Shown: positions 55,112 through 64,000 of the stretch, one piece after another
Layout of the letters: the number at the start of each line of letters is the position of its first letter
How positions within the stretch are numbered: position 1 is the first letter of the stretch
Source: Eurosta solidaginis
Lineage: Eukaryota; Arthropoda; Insecta; Diptera; Tephritidae
Direction: 5' to 3'
Assembly (NCBI RefSeq): GCF_040869045.1
Contig: NW_027137013.1
Span: forward strand, 1-64,000
DNA: 64,000 bases
Notes under the pieces: model-generated
Told to the model about the DNA's origin: nothing
Databases searched by the model: none
Seen by the model: only the letters and a program-made list of their open reading frames with translations
Position numbers and translations under genes: made by a program

Positions 55112-55948
55112 TCAAAAACCAGGACCTATGTTATAAAATAGCTCCGTCCTCTTGGCAAATACTAGAAGCTTTCTAGGACTTAAGTCACTTGCTGCTTCTA
55201 GATCTGACAGTTGTATCACCCCCAATAGCTGGAGTCTTAGCCTGGCAAGTGCAGGGCAAGAGCATAGGACGTGCTCGATCGTTTCCTCCTCCAACCCGCA
55301 CCTCCTACATCTGCTATCGCTGACCAAGCCTAATTTAAAGGCATGTGGCGCCAGAAAGCAGAGTCCAGTCAAAATACCTGGCATTAGTCTATAGTCCTCT
55401 CTTTTTAATGATAGAAGCAACTTTGTTAGTCTAAGGTTGTAAGACCTACACATAATCTTCGACACTTTACAGCCCCGCGGTTGAACCCACGCCTTTCCTG
55501 TTTGGTCGGTCATGTACACCTCTCGCCTTCGCAGTCTAATTGGGACGTCTACGGAGCAAGCTTCAAGGGATGCGGCCTTTTTAGCTAGTTCGTCTGCTTT
55601 TTCATTCTCATCTATTCCAATATGCCCTGGGATCCAATATAGATGTATTCTTCTCCCTGTCCCAATTCTCTCCAGAGGCTGCTTACACTCTAACATGCAT
55701 TTAGATGTTGTGCTATGTGAGATTATTGCCTTAATTGCTGCTTGACTGTCAATATAAAAGTTAACACGGTTGCAGCTTAAGCTATTCTTTTCCAGGGTTT
55801 CTACTGCTTTGGCTACGGCTAATATTTCCACTTGGAAAACGCTACGGTGATCCGGTAGCCTGTAGGATCTGTTTATTTCCGTATCAGCACAGTATACCGC
55901 AGACCCTACTCCTTCCACTACTTTGGAACCATCTGTGTACACATGCAT
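55112..55948 (-). CDS. LINE ORF2 C-terminal part: RNase H and zinc region
   Basis: An open frame of 278 codons with no break. RNase H motifs are complete: YTDGSK (Asp6), QVEILAV (Glu41), YIDSQAA (Asp67), and IPGHIGIDENEKADELA (Asp119). The zinc-type segment CRRCGLEEETIEHVLCSC follows at about residues 212-229 and the end FAKRTELFYNIGPGF matches the 43732 fragment. RNase H removes the RNA strand during LINE integration. The methionine shown is internal: the frame is the tail of a longer ORF2 whose upstream part is shifted, so this is not a self-standing gene. Confidence 0.85.
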   Translation of the reverse strand: MHVYTDGSKVVEGVGSAVYCADTEINRSYRLPDHRSVFQVEILAVAKAVETLEKNSLSCNRVNFYIDSQAAIKAIISHSTTSKCMLECKQPLERIGTGRRIHLYWIPGHIGIDENEKADELAKKAASLEACSVDVPIRLRRREVYMTDQTGKAWVQPRGCKVSKIMCRSYNLRLTKLLLSLKREDYRLMPGILTGLCFLAPHAFKLGLVSDSRCRRCGLEEETIEHVLCSCPALARLRLQLLGVIQLSDLEAASDLSPRKLLVFAKRTELFYNIGPGF

Positions 55949-56253
55949 CGCCTCGTCCGCAATTTGCGCACCTTTGTGTCAACCATCCACCTCACTGTGG
56001 CCTTAGGATCGCCCTCGAAGCGCAGATAGGGAATCAGGTATTCTGTTCGTCTTGTGATTGATGACGCTATACTACTCTGGCCATATGGTAGGCGCTCAAG
56101 CTGTCCCGAAGCACCGAGCCTGGTTGCAGTTGTTAATGCTATGTTCTTTGCTACCAGATCTACAGGTGGAATGTGCAGAATGGCTTACAGTGCAGCCATC
56201 GGGGTTGTATTCAGGGCTCCCGTAATACTATGCATCGATAGTCTGCATACCCC

Positions 56254-57060
56254 CTATAATTTTTTAAGGTATGCTGTTTTATGAGTGTGGCTTCCCACCA
56301 AACAAGAACTCCATAATATAGAACAGACTTTACAATCGCTGTAAAAACCCAATGATAAAGAGAGGGCGGACAAATGGGGCTTCCACGTACACGCCAGCTT
56401 TCTTCTACATGCATAGAGTGCCGTTGAGGCCTTCTTCACCTTCTCCTCCAGGTTGAGCTTCCATGACAGCTTACTGTCTAGGATGATTCCTAGATATTTT
56501 GTGCAAGGTTTATCCTGTAAGGTCACCCCTCCTATTTTAGGCCTGGTCCAGTTTGGGACCTTGTACCTCTTTGTAAACAAGGAACTAATCGTTGGAAGGC
56601 ACTTTCCACTTATGACAATTGCAACGTCAACCGCGTAAGCCGTAAGTTTTACGGGTCCCTCATCGAATCGCCTGAGCAATTGGTTGATGACCAGCGTCCA
56701 CAGCAGAGGTGATGGCACCCCGCCCGACGTGCCCCTGCCCACTTATTTCGTGGCCTCGTACAACCCCCTTTGTGATGTAATCTTCCTGCAATTTAACATG
56801 CAGCGCGCTATGTACTTTAATGTAATTAAGACCATCCATAATCGCCCATTTAGAAACATTACTGAAAGCCCCAGCAATGTCCAAGGAGACTCCTAGAGCA
56901 TACTCCTTATATTCCAGGGATTTCTCTATGCCTATTACCACCCTATGCAATGCGATGTCTACCGACTTGCCTTTGGTGTACGCATGCTGTGTTGTGGAGA
57001 GCAGCTTTTTATCCACATTGGACTTTTTGTACACATCTATCAGCTTCTCAAAGGTTTTGA
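56254..57060 (-). pseudogene. LINE ORF2 reverse transcriptase (inactivated)
   Basis: The upstream frame (57034-56660) has TTQHAYTKGKSVDIALHRVV and VSLDIAGAFSNVS, the RT block with the first catalytic aspartate. The overlapping frame (56742-56254) has GGVPSPLLWTLVINQLL, AYAVDVAIVISG, then KYLGIILDSKLSW. The two are separated by a frameshift in the overlap 56660-56742. The YADD-type box reads AVDV, with the first catalytic Asp of the box replaced by Val, so the enzyme would be dead even with the frame mended. Upstream sequence is lost at the 5' truncation. Confidence 0.8.
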
Positions 57061-57107
57061 GCAGAAATTACGCTAAGCTAATGCGTCTATAGTCTAAGTT
57101 TTTGATT

Positions 57108-57190
57108 TTGGTTTGCCCGAGATTTGAATTCAGGATCATCGATATGGTAGGCATGCTACAACTCTACCATATCAGCCGCTCAAACTCGAA
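57108..57190 (-). repeat. tRNA-like sequence (SINE head relic)
   Basis: Minus strand GATATGGTAGAGTTGTAGC, then GAATTCAAATCTCGGGCAAA, resembling A and B boxes of a tRNA-derived SINE different from the main family. CTGATATGGTAGAG and its inverse ACCATATCGATG form part of a stem. No body can be traced. Confidence 0.45.
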
Positions 57191-57639
57191 TGTATTCGAG
57201 AAGAAATCGTAAGCTCTGCTTCAAAAAAACTTTATCAAAGTACACCATCTACATCTTAAATACCTTCTTTTCTCCCTTCGAAGGAAACGTGTGTTTTAAA
57301 ATGTGTTATTTTGGTGTAAGTTACATACTTAATCCACAAATCCTTTCTGGGCAGTGGGAGCCGTCCTCCTTCTCTGCTGCATAATTGGGTTCCGATAAAA
57401 TTACTTTCTCACTTTTTTTTCGATGACAGCAGGTACTCCCTTTTGTCTTCATTCACCATCAAACACATCTTTTCAGCTTCTTTTTCAATTTTGGAGTACA
57501 CAGAACTTAGGGAGTTAATCAATATCGGCAGCATACGCTAGTTATTGCACGCTAAAATATTGTTCCAGAGCGATTAAATTATGCAGCTTGCCTTATTTAA
57601 TCCAGCATCAAAGAAATCACGCTATAGGTGGGCCCACTG
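57191..57639. other. Non-coding interval
   Basis: No recognisable gene. It may be more of the neighbouring LINE relic, but no coding motif can be read. Confidence 0.4.
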
Positions 57640-58219
57640 CCTAAAAGCTCGCTCAATTTTGAGCGGCTCGGAGAAGTCATTTCACAATTCTGACTGAGCT
57701 TATGGTGTAGCTCAACGTCATTTTGCACAGCCGAATACGTTTTGCGGGAAAACCGAATTCAGACATAGTGGCATACAGGCAGATCCGTTTGTGTTTCAAT
57801 TCTTTTTTCGCGGGTTTTTTCCACGATTTTTCGCATAGTGAAAATCTGGTTGGTGGTAGAATTACCAAGCCTGAGGCCACACCGACGTGGTCCAATTAGT
57901 CGAGTCACTGTGGGCTTCAATCTTTCTATCTTGTGGACTGAGAAAGAACATTTTGACTTCAATCGTCAGGTATGCACTCGTCCAAGCATATTTTGCAAAG
58001 AATCAGAAGCAGGCGCCAACTCCTCGGCGCCGTATTTAAATAGCTCCCTTAGCGGTACATCCGCATCCGTGGCCTTGTTGTCTTCTAATTTGTTTATTGT
58101 TATTTTGACATCGTCACAATCGAGTGGCGGTACATCCATCATCGTCGATTGCCGTCTTAGTTATTCTATCTCTGGGTGGCACATTGATATCTCCATTTAG
58201 GAGGGCAAAGAAGTATTCC
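57640..58219 (-). pseudogene. Second LINE family: RT fragment (3' side of gypsy insertion)
   Basis: Minus-strand frames give LKYGAEELAPASDSL-type residues, then ERLKPTVTRLIGPRRCG, NQIFTMRKIVEKTREKRIE, and MSEFGFPAKRIRLCKMTL. These are the first RT blocks of a widespread dipteran non-LTR element that encodes an endonuclease-RT. Several frame breaks. The sequence continues at 62563, beyond the inserted gypsy element. Confidence 0.75.
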
Positions 58220-58465
58220 TGTGGTTATGTTAAAACACGACTTTACTGTTCTAAGTTCACTTCTTTATTCATCTTCACTACAATTTTATAATTTAGTTTA
58301 GTCATTGCGAAATACGGTGGAATGTAAACAATACAAATGTCAAAATTTACAGTGTTGAATAACTATTACGAAAGTTGCTATTATACGTGTGTTGGAGAAC
58401 GTAATTTTGCAGATATGCTTACGTAGCAGGATTAAATGATTTAAAACGTAGGCTGATACACCACA
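58220..58465 (-). repeat. Gypsy 3' LTR
   Basis: 246 bp. On the plus strand it runs from TGTGGTTATGTTAAAACACG to GGCTGATACACCACA. Short inverted ends TGTGG/CCACA. It matches 62316-62562. Confidence 0.95.
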
Positions 58466-58481
58466 TTACCCCCCTCTTAGG
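58466..58481 (-). promoter_or_regulatory. Polypurine tract next to the 3' LTR
   Basis: Minus strand CTAAGAGGGGGGTAA immediately before the LTR. It overlaps the end of the integrase frame and fits the plus-strand primer site of LTR retrotransposons. Confidence 0.75.
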
Positions 58482-59846
58482 AACCAGGTAGGGTTGCGGT
58501 GAAAGCAGGTTTAAGTCTGTCGATCGATACCTTTGTTTCGTTGTTATTAAATTGCATAACGAAGTATTTGGAAGTTCGCCTTAACACGTTGTAAGGACCT
58601 TTGTACGGGGCTGTGAGCGATGGCCGTACAGAGTCATCTCTAACAAACACTTGCGCACAAGACTTCAATTCTGGATGAACGAAAACTTTAGGAGATGCAT
58701 GCCAGGATGTGTCAACTGGGCGAAAGTCTCGCATAGCTCGTCTAAAATCACTAATGAAATCATGTTCATCGGTCGACGGTTTGTTGTCGATAAAAAATTC
58801 CGCCGGCAGGCGAAGATTCGTGCCATAAACTAGTTCCGAAGGTGTTGCCATTAAGCCGTCTTTAAACGCGGATCGAAGACCAAGTAATATTAACGGTAAA
58901 TGCTTTGTCCACTGGTCAGCACCATGACAGAGGATGGCAGATTTTAGGGTGCGGTGCCATCGTTCCACTATGCCATTGGCTTGTGGGTGATAGGACGTCG
59001 TTCGCAAATGGCTAACTCCTAAGCGCTGAAGAAGTTGTCGAAAAAGTGCACACTTAAATTGCCGACCACGATCGGTGGTAATTGACGTAGGAACTCCGAA
59101 ACGAGATATCCACTCTCTTACTAAGGCGGTGGCCACAGACGGTGCGGTAATATCGGGGAGTGGAATCGCGTCTGGCCACCTTGTGAAGCGATCAATTATT
59201 GTAACGCAGTACCGATTTCCATCCGAAAGCGGAAACGGCCCTACAATGTCGATATGAAGGTGAGCAAATCTTTCGTTGGGTATGGCTCGTCGAAAGACTT
59301 TATTTCGTTGACAATCTATGCAACTTCGAGCGAATTCCCTGCTATCTCGTTGTATTGACGGCCAAACGAATCTTTCTGTCATAAGCCGGGCTGTGGCTCT
59401 TATTCCGGGATGTGCGAGACCGTGTATCGATTGCAGAACACTGGAGCGAAATTTTTTGGTGATGAACGGTCGTACTTTCCCAGTTGAACAGTCACAGTAG
59501 ATTTTATGTTCACTAGAGGGAATATAAAGCAAAGCAAATTTAAGTGAGTTAGCAGTGTTACCTTTCAAGAGTGATTGGAACTCTGAATCGGTTTTTTGAT
59601 CTGCAGCTAGTTTCTTGTAATCTATCGGCTGGTGTGTAATCGACTCAATACGAGACATCAAATCTGCTACTGCGTTATTTTCACCATTTACGTGCCGAAT
59701 GTCTGTCGTAATTTGGGCAATAAAATCAAGTTGTCTTACTTGCCGGTCAGACGCTTTGTCTAGTCGTTGTTTGAATGCGAAGATCAGGGGTTTATGATCC
59801 GTGTATATGTGACAATTTCTGCCCTCGACCATGTACCTGAAGTGAC
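58477..59846 (-). CDS. pol: Gypsy pol, C-terminal part: end of RNase H and integrase
   Basis: The frame is open from about 59846; the methionine at 59832 (451 codons) is used for numbering. Residues 1-50 end RNase H ([30 protein letters not shown]). Integrase: zinc-binding His137, His141, Cys171, Cys174; catalytic Asp195 (HIDIVGPF), Asp254 (TTDRGRQF) and Glu290 (NGIVERWH), the last pair spaced by 35 residues as in the family. A GPY module follows ([24 protein letters not shown]) and no chromodomain is visible. Integrase inserts the cDNA. All key residues are present. It is separated from the RT frame by one surplus base in the A5 run at 59848-59852. Confidence 0.9.
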
Positions 59847-61456
59847 GAAAAAGCTAAATAAATGGCGGTTATCTCCCGGTCGTAAGTACTGTAGCGCTGT
59901 TCCGATTTTGAAAACTTCCTCGAAAAAAAACCAAGCGGTTGGATCTTATCGTTTACGACTTGATTGAGTACTGCACCGGCAGCTAAGTTAGATGCGTCGA
60001 CCCAAAGTGATAGCTCGGCGTTCGGAAGTGGATGTGCGAGCATAGCAGCATCAGCTAACTCTCTTTTACAGGACTCAAAGCAGCGCACGGTATCGTCAGA
60101 CCACACGAGGGGCGTTAAATCGTTGCGTTTGTTTGTCGGTATCATATCGAAAAGAGGTGCCTGCGATTTGAGTGCGTGAGGCAAAAAGCGTCGATAAAAA
60201 TTTAAAGTAGCTAAAAAACGCTTTAACTCTTTCGCCACTGTTGGAAGTTTAAAGTTCACTAAAGCATCCACCCGACTCTTGAGAGGTTTTATACCATCTT
60301 TCGTAAGAGAGTGGCCGAGAAACTCTAGTTCCGCTACTCCAAATTCTGATTTCGTAACGTTTATTGTAAGGTTGTTGTTTTTTAAGCGCGTAAACACTTG
60401 CCGTAGATGGTATCGATGTTCTGCTACTGACGTTGACGCAACGCAAATATCATCCAAGTATGTAAAAACGAAATCAAGTCCACGAAGCACCTCATTTATT
60501 AGACGCTGGAACGTTTGAGCTGCGTTCCTCAGACCAAACGTCATCTGAGTAAACTCAAACAGACCAAAAGGCGTCGTAATGGCGGTTTTTGCGACGTCAT
60601 CTGGGTGAATTTTTACCTGATGGAATGCCTTTTGCAAATCAATTTTGGAGAATACAGTCTTACCAGCAAGAACGTTGGAAAAATCCTGTAAGAACGGTAG
60701 TGGGTAGCGGTCAGGTACCGTCTGCGCATTAAGTGAGCGGTAATCACCGCATGGCCTCCAAGAACCATCTGGTTTGCGTACCATATGCAGTGGGCTAGCC
60801 CAATTACTGCTCGATGGTTTACAAATTCCGAGTTTGAGAAGAGATTCAAATTCAGCTCGGGCTGCGGAAAGTTTTTCGGGAGAAAGCCTTCGTGGCTTCG
60901 CAAAAACGGGTTGGCCGTTGGTGATGATTCTATGTACAATAGTGGATTGCGTGGAGGCTCCAATAACTGGCGCACGAGTAATATCGATAAATTCACGTAA
61001 TAAATCTAAAAACTTTGAGGTCGTGCTAATTGTCTTAACACTACCCACACTGCTGATCTCTTTGTCACAATGCGCACTTAAATCTGTTTTGCTGTCGATT
61101 AAGCATTTCCGTTTAAGATCGACAACAATTCCAAAGTGACTAAAAAAATCGGCACCTATTATGGCTTGAGAAACATCCGCAATCAAAAAATTCCAAGTAA
61201 AGTCGCGACGCAAATTAAGGTTAAGTCGCATGATTATTTCGCCATACACTTTAATACGAGAACCGTTGGCAGCAAACAAATTTTTACCGGTGTAAGTAGC
61301 TCTGGCTGTCCCCGCAACAAATGGGATTACTGAAACGTCAGCACCCGTATCAATTAAAAAACGAATTTTAGATGACGTATCGAATATGCGAAGCCGATAA
61401 GTTGAGACAATATCAGGCTGCTTGCCAACTCCTGATATCGTCGTAGCCGAGCAGTA
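59792..61456 (-). CDS. pol: Gypsy pol, N-terminal part: protease, reverse transcriptase, RNase H start
   Basis: Open frame directly after the gag UAA, in the same frame. Protease: [16 protein letters not shown], Asp codon at 61351. A TTG at 61279 is the first of 495 codons that cover: [45 protein letters not shown] (210-222, motif A), [24 protein letters not shown] (YLDD at 274-277), [11 protein letters not shown], and RNase [15 protein letters not shown] (Asp427). It ends in a spurious tail after the A5 run at 59848-59852, where the frame shifts. No initiator of its own is apparent, so expression would require passage through the UAA. Confidence 0.9.
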   Translation of the reverse strand, partial: YCSATTISGVGKQPDIVSTYRLRIFDTSSKIRFLIDTGADVSVIPFVAGTARATYTGKNLFAANGSRIKVYGEIIMRLNLNLRRDFTWNFLIADVSQAIIGADFFSHFGIVVDLKRKCLIDSKTDLSAHCDKEISSVGSVKTISTTSKFLDLLREFIDITRAPVIGASTQSTIVHRIITNGQPVFAKPRRLSPEKLSAARAEFESLLKLGICKPSSSNWASPLHMVRKPDGSWRPCGDYRSLNAQTVPDRYPLPFLQDFSNVLAGKTVFSKIDLQKAFHQVKIHPDDVAKTAITTPFGLFEFTQMTFGLRNAAQTFQRLINEVLRGLDFVFTYLDDICVASTSVAEHRYHLRQVFTRLKNNNLTINVTKSEFGVAELEFLGHSLTKDGIKPLKSRVDALVNFKLPTVAKELKRFLATLNFYRRFLPHALKSQAPLFDMIPTNKRNDLTPLVWSDDTVRCFESCKRELADAAMLAHPLPNAELSLWVDASNLAAGAVLNQVVNDKIQPLGFFSRKFSKSEQRYSTYDREITAIYLAFSSLQVHGRGQKLSHIHGS

Positions 61457-62260
61457 TTATTGCGAAGTAGAGGGTTTCCCTAAAGAACATGGTTCGCGAC
61501 ATTTTGTAGCTTTATCGCCAAACTTTTCGTGATACCAGCAAATTCCGTTTTTCGAAGTACCGTTTTTATGCACTGTTTTTGTTCGAGACGTTGAACGGGA
61601 ACGTGGGCGGTTCTCCCTAACCTTAAACTGTTTTTGCAAGTTACGTGACAGCTCTGCTATTTCATTTTTAATATCCGAAATATCATTGCGTGATGAAACC
61701 ATGTCTACTTGGCCATTATACCACCCAATAGATTCAGAAATTGAATCTGCTACCTTCACTTTTTCCGTTAAGGGTACATTGGTGGCGATTATGGCTGCTT
61801 GAACGTATGGCGGAAGGCGTGCGACCCATAGGTCACACAGAAGGCTATCGTTGAGTGTGGTACCAGCCACACGCTTCATGTCTGCGAACAACTCGCTTGG
61901 TTTTCGGTCGCCGAGTGGCATGTCTTTTAGGACGCGTTGCAGGCGGCGTTGTTGACTTTCAGTGTAGTGATCGATGATTTTTTGCTTCATGTAAGTAAAT
62001 TTATCCGTAAATGGAGCTGCATCAATTAGCGGCTTAAATTCCAGAAGTTTTTTTGGTGGTAAGCTCGCAAGTACTATGTGAAATTTTCGTAGATCACTCT
62101 GCACGAGCGAGGCTTGAAACCAAAATTCTAATGCGTAAAAGTATGCCTCGATGTTTTCTTCACTCAACACGGGTAGCGGAATTCGAGTAGCACCATTGTG
62201 GTTGTCCAAAATACTAAAATTTTGGCCCTCCGTGATCAGACTGCTATCGTTTAGAGGCAT
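61457..62260 (-). CDS. gag: Gypsy gag
   Basis: 267 codons. The ATG at 62260 is preceded by GAGAA with A at -3, and lies about 40 bases after the primer site. The N-terminal half (LSEENIEAYFYALEFWFQAS, LVQSDLRKFHIVLASLP) is a capsid-like domain of Ty3/gypsy elements, followed by QRRLQRVLKDMPLGDRKPSE. The C-terminus is basic (RPRSRSTSRTKT) and carries Cys241-x2-His244-x9-Cys254-x3-Cys258, a CHCC order in place of the usual CCHC knuckle. The stop at 61457-61459 is UAA and pol continues in frame. Function: particle assembly and RNA packaging. Confidence 0.9.
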   Translation of the reverse strand: MPLNDSSLITEGQNFSILDNHNGATRIPLPVLSEENIEAYFYALEFWFQASLVQSDLRKFHIVLASLPPKKLLEFKPLIDAAPFTDKFTYMKQKIIDHYTESQQRRLQRVLKDMPLGDRKPSELFADMKRVAGTTLNDSLLCDLWVARLPPYVQAAIIATNVPLTEKVKVADSISESIGWYNGQVDMVSSRNDISDIKNEIAELSRNLQKQFKVRENRPRSRSTSRTKTVHKNGTSKNGICWYHEKFGDKATKCREPCSLGKPSTSQ

Positions 62261-62300
62261 TTCTCTTAAAATTTTTCTACAAAAAACCGCGTATTAAAAA

Positions 62301-62314
62301 CGTTCGGGGTCACC
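62301..62314 (-). promoter_or_regulatory. Primer-binding site for tRNA-Trp
   Basis: Minus strand TGGTGACCCCGAAC one base after the 5' LTR. The first twelve bases are complementary to the 3' end of insect tRNA-Trp including CCA (recalled sequence). Confidence 0.75.
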
Positions 62315-62315
62315 A

Positions 62316-62562
62316 CTGTGGTTATGTTAAAACACGACTTTACTGTTCTAAGTTCACTTCTTTATTCATCTTCACTACAATTTTATAATTTAGTTTAGTC
62401 ATTGCGAAATACGGTGGAATGTAAACAATACAAATGTCAAAATTTACAGTGTTGAATAACTATTACGAAAGTTGCTATTATACGTGTGTTGGAGAACGTA
62501 ATTTTGCAGATATCCTTACGTAGCAGGATTAAATGATTTAAGACGTAGGCTGATACGCCACA
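62316..62562 (-). repeat. Gypsy 5' LTR
   Basis: 247 bp, plus-strand TGTGGTTATGTTAAAACACG to GCTGATACGCCACA. It differs from the 3' LTR at three positions and by one T in a T-run. A short LTR for a gypsy element. Confidence 0.95.
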
Positions 62563-63060
62563 TATTCCCTTCATAATATTAGTACTCTCTAAACATCTAT
62601 TGCAAGTTCGCGCTTTTCGTTCTAACATGAGTTTGCCCCAAACTTAAAACCTTGTTTCTGTCGCCGCATTTTTGTATACAATTTTCGAACGCTTTCCTGA
62701 TGGCTAGCAGCTCAATCTTCTCGCACTCACGCGTAAAGGCCTATCGCTTCCTCTTTCAACTCGTGGTAGCGTTTATACCCTCTTCTTTTTCAGCTTGCTT
62801 TTAGCGTAACCCTGTTAGCACCATCTTTTATTTCGGTTGTAGCGAGGCATTTCTCATCGTACCTGTTATTTTTCTGTCATCGCCGGTAACGAATTTTTTC
62901 TTGGAGATGCTCCCACTTCTCCTGCATTCCTTGTGGCTTAATTTTTTCTCTGATAACAGGTATGAAAGTCGCGTCAAAATCATTTGCAGTTAGTTGCGAT
63001 TGCAGTCTTTCTTCTTGTGTTAAGCCGCGTAGTATGATAATTCTTCGAAATTGGTTATAA
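62563..63060 (-). pseudogene. Second LINE family: region before the RT (5' side of gypsy insertion)
   Basis: Minus-strand residues such as AIRKAFENCIQKCGDRNKV, KWEHLQEKIRYRR and QQAENQEKIRE-like stretches correspond to the basic linker between endonuclease and RT. Continuity with 57640-58219 is shown by the target duplication TATTCC. Frames are broken. Confidence 0.6.
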
Positions 63061-63229
63061 TTGGGAACTGGTCTTTTTCCGGAAGTGATTACTTTAAGAA
63101 AATTTTAAAGTGTAACAATAATAAACTTCTGACACTTTTGAAATAGAACTATAATTGCCCTGCAAAAGCAGAATTTGGATATGTCAAAGGCCTTAGAGCT
63201 CACAATTTTTGTAAATTACCTTAAATCAT

Positions 63230-63345
63230 CACTTTGAATGAATAACGGTTGGAAGTACATGTATAAATAAATCGAGAAAGATATAGACTTCCATATATCA
63301 AAATCGCCAGTATCGGAAAAAAAATGATTAAGTCATGTCCGTCCG
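63230..63345 (-). mobile_element. Right-end fragment of an array-bearing (mini-me-like) element
   Basis: AATAACGGTTGGAAGTACATG, AGATATAGACTTCCATATAT, AAATCGCCAGTATCGG and AGTCATGTCCGTCCGG match the right end of the elements at 1290-1420 and 48545-48660, in minus orientation. Confidence 0.75.
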
Positions 63346-64000
63346 GCTGTTTGACTCACGAAAAAGTCTTTTTCGGTAACTTCCCTTTGAGCTAGACACT
63401 TGACTCTTAGAGCATTGTTCAGACCTGGGAGACATTACAACGTAAGTGAAAAAAAAATCGGCTAGGTGGCGCACGGATCGAGATATACAGAAAATGAATT
63501 TTAAAATGGAAATTTTGCGATCGACTTTTAACCAACTTCTCCGTGATCCAGAGACTTGAAGCTTAGCATATAGTTTGCGAGTCGATGGCACTATAATTGG
63601 TGGAAAACAAAATGCCGCCAGGTGGCAAACGAATCGAGATAAACGAAAATCCCTGAAAATCCCTGAAAAAAACACAGGGAATCTTGCGATCGATTTTTGA
63701 GAAACTTCCCGGTGAGCTAGAGACCTGAAACTTGGGCCGTGAGTCAGAACCCGGTGACAATGCAATATTTGATCAAAAAAATTTCGCTATGTGGCGCATG
63801 AATCGAGATATTAAGAAAATTAATTTTGATTTGGGAATTTTCAATCCATTTTTGACTAACTTTCCGGTGACCTAGAGTCTTAAAACTTGGCACAAAGTTC
63901 GAGGCTTGGTGATAATACAAAATATAGAAAAGAAAATTCCGCTAGGTGGCGCGCTAAGTGAGATAACAACAAATCCTTGAAAAACGAGGGGAATATTGCA
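63346..64000 (-). repeat. 155-170-bp satellite (at least four diverged units, continues off the window)
   Basis: AACTTCCCTTTGAGCTAGAC (63378), AACTTCTCCGTGATCCAGAG (63534), AACTTCCCGGTGAGCTAGAG (63703) and AACTTTCCGGTGACCTAGAG (63858) mark unit starts at steps of 156, 169 and 155. Each unit also has a CGCTAGGTGGCGC-type box and a TCGAGATA phrase. It is a different monomer from the 129/130-bp satellites. An overlapping 145-codon frame (63328-63765) is a by-product. Confidence 0.8.

Larger units (their letters stand above)
55003..57105 (-). mobile_element. RNase H-bearing LINE, 5'-truncated
   Basis: Contains RT (about 57060-56250), a linker (56250-55950), RNase H and C-terminal zinc region (55948-55112) and a 3' untranslated end with GTTTGGTCGTTAAAACAAAC on the minus strand. 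Four other fragments of this family lie in the window (20830, 35760, 39200, 43732). The domain order fits the I/LOA-type group of LINEs. Clade assignment is tentative. Confidence 0.85.
58220..62562 (-). mobile_element. Full-length Ty3/gypsy retrotransposon (CsRn1-like), 4.3 kb
   Basis: Order on the minus strand: LTR, tRNA-Trp primer site, gag, protease-RT-RNase H, integrase, polypurine tract, LTR. The host LINE is duplicated at the target: TATTCC at 58214-58219 and 62563-62568. The two LTRs differ by three substitutions and one indel. A Cys-His-Cys-Cys gag motif and a tRNA-Trp primer are features I associate with the CsRn1 clade. No env-like frame. It carries an in-frame UAA after gag and one frameshift in RNase H. 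Confidence 0.9.

Noticed and set aside
63328..63765. 145-codon frame at the window end as a gene
   Set aside because: It overlies the 155-170-bp satellite, and its repeated SRSL/SSSGS-like residues follow the array.

Overview
This window is non-coding, AT-rich insect DNA made almost entirely of transposable elements and tandem repeats. No ordinary host gene, rRNA or tRNA gene is supported. Penelope-like elements with GIY-YIG endonuclease remnants, RNase H-bearing LINEs, a Ty3/gypsy element primed by tRNA-Trp, tRNA-derived SINEs, and mini-me/DINE-like repeats carrying (GTCY)n microsatellites and the GGACATGGCT core all point to a higher fly. From memory the repeat families look like those of tephritid fruit flies (Bactrocera, Zeugodacus, Rhagoletis, Ceratitis), but that species-level call is an inference.

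Layout. 1-5850: three copies, in +/-/+ order, of an array-bearing element with a 130-bp satellite. 8114-12292: a further full copy whose satellite is organised as 390-bp trimers. 12293-13785: a second microsatellite-bearing family. 13855-16572: two large fold-back structures, a hAT-like MITE and a TA-flanked MITE. 17640-21540: decayed dispersed repeats and a 230-bp higher-order repeat. 24043-28043: a Penelope-like element with two terminal repeats (pLTRs), each with a hammerhead-like motif, split by a solo LTR. 29557-33272: a second Penelope-like family as a long palindrome, one arm also hit by a solo LTR. 33590-36310: LINE remnants, one split by a SINE with a clean 14-bp target duplication. 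39200-43978: LINE tails, SINEs and two tandem elements with a 129-bp satellite. 47441-48134: a third solo LTR of the same family. 48538-53355: another array-bearing element, here with a dimeric higher-order repeat. 53436-54244: a TTAA-flanked piggyBac-like MITE holding a SINE. 55003-57105: an RNase H LINE. 57640-63060: a different LINE interrupted by a full-length 4.3-kb Ty3/gypsy element (58220-62562). 63345-64000: a fourth satellite that runs off the window.

The most notable observations are: (i) the 130-bp and 129-bp satellites, carried by elements with different heads and tails, are clearly related monomers; (ii) separate copies of one element carry different higher-order repeat organisations; (iii) both Penelope families show a CUGAAGA...GAAA hammerhead-like core with pairing stems; (iv) the gypsy element has gag and pol in one frame separated by a single UAA. 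Most coding remnants are broken. Only the gypsy gag and integrase, and the RNase H tail of one LINE, keep long clean reading frames.
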